DNA from: an uncultured Eubacterium sp.
Lineage (GTDB): Bacteria; Bacillota; Clostridia; Peptostreptococcales; Anaerovoracaceae
Reading direction: 5' to 3'
NCBI GenBank assembly: GCA_900543485.1
Contig: UQRM01000034.1
Location: forward strand, 1 to 24,703
Length of the DNA: 24,703 nt
Shown here: one piece after another, positions 24,467-24,703 of the stretch
Layout of the letters: each line of letters begins with the position of its first letter
Numbering within the stretch: the first letter of the stretch is position 1
Translations under genes and position numbers: made by a program
Notes under the pieces: generated by a model
Seen by the model: only the letters and a program-made list of their open reading frames with translations
Told to the model about the DNA's origin: nothing
Databases searched by the model: none

Positions 24467-24481
24467 TATTTTCACAAAAAT
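24467..24481 (-). promoter_or_regulatory. CodY-box-like site, distal
   Basis: ATTTTTGTGAAAATA on the minus strand: 12 of 15 positions match the CodY consensus. It is centred 19 bases from the proximal site. Confidence 0.42.
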
Positions 24482-24543
24482 TACACAAAGATGCTGTTTC
24501 GTTTTAACTTTTCTTAGTGAAATAATTGTAATTTTTGTAAAAC

Positions 24544-24703
24544 TCAACAAAAAGCTCCATAGATACCCGAATCCGCGCAGATACATATGGAGCTTTCCAT
24601 AAGCAATTTTTTACAATATATATTTATCGACATCAGCTTCCGGTCACTGTCAAACGGCACTTCCGACAATCTCGGGTATCTCTCCCTTACCTGCATCGCA
24701 TCA
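24544..24703 (-). pseudogene. Remnant of a P-type cation-transporting ATPase (truncated)
   Basis: The frame entering from the right edge reads DAMQVRERYPRLSEVPFD and then SDRKLMS, the conserved nucleotide-domain stretch of calcium-type P-type ATPases (family pattern EIPFDSDRKLMTT). The family match ends at about 24628. The frame then runs through unrelated sequence, rich in cysteine and crossing a terminator-like hairpin, to a TGA at 24544. A complete protein should go on for several hundred residues with the hinge region and the last membrane helices. Neither of the other frames continues the homology. The gene is therefore broken, most simply by a deletion joining it to a terminator. Whether the upstream part is intact cannot be seen here. 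Confidence 0.75.
24549..24596 (-). terminator. Terminator-like hairpin at the end of the ATPase remnant
   Basis: On the minus strand AAAGCTCCATA and TATGGAGCTTT form a perfect 11-base-pair stem with a 24-base loop, ending in a short T-run (five T, partly in the stem). It probably ends transcription coming from upstream of codY. Confidence 0.6.

Larger units (their letters stand above)
24353..24543. other. AT-rich codY upstream region
   Basis: 191 bases of strongly AT-rich sequence between codY and the ATPase remnant. It holds the codY promoter and two CodY-box-like sites. No coding sequence is supported; short frames on both strands are low-complexity. Confidence 0.8.

Noticed and set aside
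24371..24602. Overlapping 71- and 75-codon frames on both strands upstream of codY
   Set aside because: AT-rich low-complexity translations across promoter sequence and a hairpin, with no ribosome site or family resemblance.

Overview
No new biological system was found here. The window is mostly conserved core-gene territory from a low- to mid-GC Firmicute. CodY, the sporulation protein YunB, a PASTA-domain Ser/Thr kinase, QueH and the gene order point to an anaerobic Clostridia-class bacterium. The family (possibly something like Anaerovoracaceae) is a guess and cannot be fixed from this sequence alone.

Layout. (1) 1-16818, all on the minus strand: one long, tightly packed gene run. In transcription order it is queH - asnA - priA - def - fmt - zinc metallopeptidase - rsmB - PP2C phosphatase - PASTA kinase - rsgA - rpe - plsX - rnc - smc - ftsY (cut by the window edge). 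It fuses two blocks that are separate in Bacillus subtilis (priA-def-fmt-rsmB-rlmN-prpC-prkC-rsgA-rpe and plsX-fabD-fabG-acpP-rnc-smc-ftsY). Here rlmN and fabD/fabG/acpP are missing from their usual places. Many junctions overlap or nearly touch, so translational coupling is likely. (2) 16819-16892: a compact divergent promoter region, where the two -10 boxes form one palindrome and queH appears leaderless. (3) 16893-17864, plus strand: a TIGR01212/YtqA-type radical SAM protein, convergent with and overlapping tdk (thymidine kinase). Upstream of tdk is a small membrane protein. (4) 18924-20794, minus strand: fifteen tRNA genes in two promoter-defined groups, Val-Asp-Thr and Tyr-Gly-Gly-Arg-Gln-Lys-Ser-Ser-Trp-Pro-Met/Ile2-Phe, ending in a terminator. 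The spacer between the groups carries a copy of the tRNA-Thr 3' end. (5) 20802-23430, minus strand: yunB - hflX - yigZ. (6) 23504-24481, minus strand: codY with its own promoter, two CodY-box-like sites and a terminator. (7) 24544-24703: the broken remnant of a P-type cation ATPase.

How the genes work together. The large run links protein maturation (def, fmt), ribosome assembly and modification (rsmB, rsgA, rnc), membrane lipid and secretion functions (plsX, ftsY), replication restart and chromosome segregation (priA, smc), and an antagonistic kinase/phosphatase pair that senses the cell wall. The most notable irregularities are the truncated ATPase next to codY, the tRNA-Thr repeat, a PriA without room for its winged-helix domain, and two loci where promoters for opposite strands overlap.
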